DNA of 64,000 bases from positions 372,001-436,000 of the forward strand of contig NZ_BLPF01000003.1 of NCBI RefSeq assembly GCF_011764425.1, read 5' to 3'. This DNA comes from Phytohabitans houttuyneae (lineage in GTDB: Bacteria; Actinomycetota; Actinomycetes; Mycobacteriales; Micromonosporaceae). The notes beneath the pieces were generated by a model, which saw only the letters and a list, made by a program, of their open reading frames with translations, made no database searches and was not told the origin of the DNA. A program made the position numbers and the translations under genes. This document shows, piece by piece, positions 61,480-64,000 of this stretch; the first letter of the stretch is position 1; every line of letters begins with the position of its first letter.

Positions 61480-63283
61480 TTACCGTGTTGAGTGCCCGGT
61501 GCCAGGGGTCAACGCTTTGGTGATGTTTGCCTGGTCCTGGCGGGTGTCACGATCTGCTAGGAGTTGGTCGACGAGGGCTTGGTGGAACAGGCGGGTGACG
61601 ATGCCGGCCGTGTCGGTTGTGGTTTGTAGCAGGTAGTCGGCGACGTTGCCTCGTCGGATCCGGTCCAGGGCGAGCTGGTCGAGGGGTATCCCAGTGCGGC
61701 GGCCGCCGCTTGCCACGCGTGATCGGTGTAGCCGGCCGCCGGCGCGTAGGCCAGGCTGGTGAGGGCGCCGCGCAGGAGGGCACCGTTTCCGTGGCCGTCG
61801 AGGAAGGCCTCGAGCGCGGAGCCGATACTGGCGGCCAGTTTCGCGGGGTCGAAGTCGGCATCGCGCGGATCGCGGACCCGGTATGCCTCGGCGAGCCGGG
61901 AGGCGGACAGAGCAGCGACGAGGAAGTTGGAGCCCGCCCGCTGGGCCACGACCGCCGCCAGCCGTTCCCGCAGGTGGTGGTCGGATCGGTATCGCCGCCA
62001 GGCCCGGTTTGACGGCGGCGGGTACTTCACTCCCTCCTGCGCCAGGAGCCGGGACGTGTACTCGGCGAGGTCGGTCGGCGCGAAGTACTCCGGCGCGTCT
62101 AGGAAGACGAGGTGTCGGGCGCGGGCGCTGGTGATGCCGAACTCACGCAGCAGGCTCGCCGGCGCGAACGGGTCGGTGGCCATCCATCGGGTTGCTACCG
62201 CCGCCCGGACCCAGGGGCGGCGGGCCAGCTGGGTCAGCTGTGATGCGATCTGCCGCCGATCCTTCGCGTCGGGGACCTCGTCGAGACCGTCCACAATGAT
62301 CACGCATCGCCGGTCGCCCACTTGCCCGCGTGCGGCATCGTCGACGCCGGCCAGCAGCTGGCCCGGTCCGCTGTCGTCCGCGGCGCCCGTGAGGTCGGCG
62401 ACCGCCGTGCGGAAGTCGGCGGCCGTCGCCTGGCGTGCGTGGAACAGAAGACCGCGTGAACCGGAGAGTTCCTCGGACAGGTCGAGCCCCACCCGGGCCA
62501 GGACCGCGGACTTGCCCGCTCCCGGTTGCCCGGTGATCACGAGTACGTCGCCGGGTGCCTGGTCTGCCACGAGCCAGTCGTGGATGCGCTCGCGAGCGGC
62601 CCAGCGGCCGGTGAACACGCTGCTACCGGACGTCTGCCCACGATGGCCGCGCGAGCGGCGGGTGAAGTGCCCTTGGGCGTCATCGCCCTCCATGAGCCAG
62701 GGCAGCCGCGCCAGGACACCACGACTCAACAAGGTGGTCAGTGGCAGGTAGCGGTCGAACCGGCCGGCTTGCGAGCCCGCGGTGAGCAGGCCGACGAGCC
62801 GCCCGGACTTAGCATCGACGACCGGGCCGCCGCTGTGTCCGGGCAGCGAGCCGGCACCGTTCCAGTTCAGCTGGTACTGCTCGCCGTCGACCACGCCCGC
62901 GACCTCGAAGTCGCGCCACACACCCGCGGCCGTGTGATCCGAGGTCGGATAGCCGAACACCTCCACCCGGGCTGGCTGCCGGGCGCTGCCGGACAACGGC
63001 ACCGGTCGAGGCAGCCGCGGGTCGTCGTCCGCGGTCATCAGGTCCAGCACAACAGCGTCGACCTCGCCCCGTACAACACCCTGGCACCGATCGCGGGTAT
63101 GCCGGGAAACGTGATCCAGACGTCGGGCCGTTCCCAGTGTCCGGGCGTGTGCTTCGCGACGACGTGACGGCAGGTCAGAAGGCGACCAGTATCGATCAAC
63201 ACGGCCGTACCGACCGACTTGCCCGCTTCAGTCAGCCTGACGGTGGCCGTCGCGGCCTGGATGTGCTGCCGGCCAGCCCTCAC
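61480..63283 (-). CDS. trypsin-like protease fused to a NACHT/AAA-type NTPase; two frameshifts
   Basis: Three frames join when one C is added at 63067-63070 and one G at 61683-61686 (plus strand), giving 601 residues. Residues about 5-200 are a trypsin-fold protease: H40 in LLTCRHVV, D in the repaired DAVVLDLMTADDD, and S151 in LPGHSGGPV. From about 225 a STAND-type NTPase follows: Walker A GQPGAGKS (K258) and Walker B VIIVDGLDEVP (D332). The end (VADYLLQTTTDTAGIVTRLFHQALVDQLLA) breaks off without the repeat sensor usual in larger relatives. GTG 63283 overlaps the Trypco1 stop. It belongs to a predicted NTPase-protease conflict class. Confidence 0.86.
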
Positions 63284-63603
63284 GATGCCGTCAGCCCTCG
63301 CTTCCACGTCGCGGTGACCGTGATCGTGGCCTCGGTCTGACTCTTCGCGAAGAACCACATGTTGAGCTCGCCCGCGATCTTGACGCCCAACTGCACCGCC
63401 AATTCGTCTGGTGTCAGCTCGTCACCCACCGCCCGGGCAATCTGACCGCACGTCTTGGCGATCCCTACCAGCTTGGCCGCCAACGGGCCACCTTCAGCGG
63501 TGTCAGCCATGCCCCCACCATGGAGGCTGACCAGGTCAGCCTCGGCGGACTCGAAGACCACGACCGTGCCGTCATCCAATGTGTACTCCACGAAATCCGC
63601 CAC
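63280..63603 (-). CDS. trypsin-co-occurring domain 1 (Trypco1) protein
   Basis: A 107-residue protein: FVEYTLDDGTVVVFESAEADL, an alanine/glycine-rich helical middle, then DELAVQLGVKIAGELN and TEATITVTATWKRG. This is the Trypco1 pattern (xVExxLxdGxxvxvEv..., VxVxFGxKxxxE..., xxxxvTxxW). Proteins of this type are encoded directly before trypsin-like protease/NTPase genes and are thought to be their sensors or substrates. Here the stop overlaps the protease GTG (GTGA), so the two are made together. Confidence 0.85.
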   Translation of the reverse strand: MADFVEYTLDDGTVVVFESAEADLVSLHGGGMADTAEGGPLAAKLVGIAKTCGQIARAVGDELTPDELAVQLGVKIAGELNMWFFAKSQTEATITVTATWKRGLTAS

Positions 63604-63892
63604 ATCAGACTCCTACCGCAACACCGGCCGCCCGTGAAGCCAACAGTGCAGACAGATTCCCGACGCGTACGGATGCCCGGGCGGACCGAAGAAGAGGCGC
63701 AACCGCCACCTCGGCAAGCGTCGGGCATCGCCCGCTACCGCCGCAGCCCGCGGTTGACGTCGCCGCATCACTCCTACTACGCCCATCGACACGAGCTCGC
63801 ACTCAACCAGCGCAGCGCCCCGGATCGCGGCATGTGCGGGCGCCACGGGGCCGGAGGTGTGTCGTCGGCCGGAGGGCTGGCACGATGTTGCG
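63604..63892. other. intergenic stretch between divergent genes
   Basis: No gene supported. It should carry the promoters of the Trypco1 operon and the partial gene at the right edge. Confidence 0.4.
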
Positions 63893-64000
63893 GTGGGCCA
63901 CCGGTTCAACCTTGACTCCGACGTCGAGCAACTCCTCGCCGACCTGTGCATCAGCTTGGGCTTCTGCCTGCCACCGGCCGAGATACGTCACCTATGTGAG
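63893..64000 (+). CDS. N-terminus of a hypothetical protein (3' partial)
   Basis: GTG 63893 opens a frame to the window edge: GHRFNLDSDVEQLLADLC, then ISLGFCLPPAEIRHLCE. The FCLPP segment and acidic helix resemble the start of small actinobacterial hypotheticals seen beside Trypco or effector-type operons, but I cannot name a family. A ribosome binding site is not obvious (CACGATGTTGCG upstream). Confidence 0.45.
   Translation, partial: MGHRFNLDSDVEQLLADLCISLGFCLPPAEIRHLCE

Noticed and set aside
1-64000. tRNA or rRNA genes
   Set aside because: I looked for conserved T-loop (GGTTCGAATCC-type) and anticodon arms near intergenic hairpins and found none I could fold; no rRNA-like sequence is present.

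Overview
This window looks like a piece of a high-GC actinomycete chromosome, most likely a Micromonosporaceae-type filamentous soil organism (Actinoplanes-like). The evidence is the strong G/C third-position bias, GTG/TTG starts, leaderless promoters, LacI-type sugar regulators, twin-arginine lipoproteins, and actinobacterial families such as DUF6338, DUF4190, CGNR regulators, trypsin-co-occurring proteins and CHAT proteases. The genus is inferred, not shown.

Layout. 1-8.5 kb: housekeeping and accessory genes (ligase fragment, GNAT, two MFS exporters, NUDIX, CGNR regulator, a LacI-type repressor with an operator between divergent genes). 7.5-12.4 kb: a small acidic protein, a DUF6338 membrane protein and a 1,295-residue TPR-CHAT protease. 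12.6-24.7 kb: a tightly overlapping contractile injection system (CIS) operon: cap-like protein, sheath, tube, long disordered repeat protein, LysM baseplate protein, VgrG-like spike, PAAR-like tip, gp25, gpJ fused to a beta-propeller, gpI, then two single-pass membrane proteins with Ig-like domains. I see no tape measure, AAA+ ATPase or fibre gene in the window. 26.2-34.7 kb: an arabinan-utilisation regulon (LacI repressor, operator overlapping divergent promoters, GH51, ABC importer, two GH43).

34.8-50.8 kb is an accessory region: two small enzymes, an Hsp70-TM-WD40 fusion, a uridine-kinase-like protein, truncated hemoglobin, membrane proteins, a clearly lower-GC 626-residue gene with a nuclease-like motif, an IS5-type insertion sequence and many gene relics. 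50.8-56.1 kb is a compact four-gene operon (large beta-rich protein, zinc-finger membrane protein, small zinc-finger protein, Ig-CHAT protease) that I regard as the best candidate for an undescribed system. 56.1-59.4 kb is again relic-rich. 59.5-61.2 kb holds an oxidoreductase/HxlR pair and 61.5-63.6 kb a Trypco1/trypsin-NTPase conflict-type pair.

Two themes recur. First, CHAT or trypsin-like proteases linked to sensor or scaffold modules occur three times. Second, six genes are each interrupted by a single frameshift, and every one is repaired by adding one G (or C) to a short homopolymer. This suggests consensus errors, or less likely phase-variable tracts, rather than true decay, and I therefore give joined coordinates for these genes.
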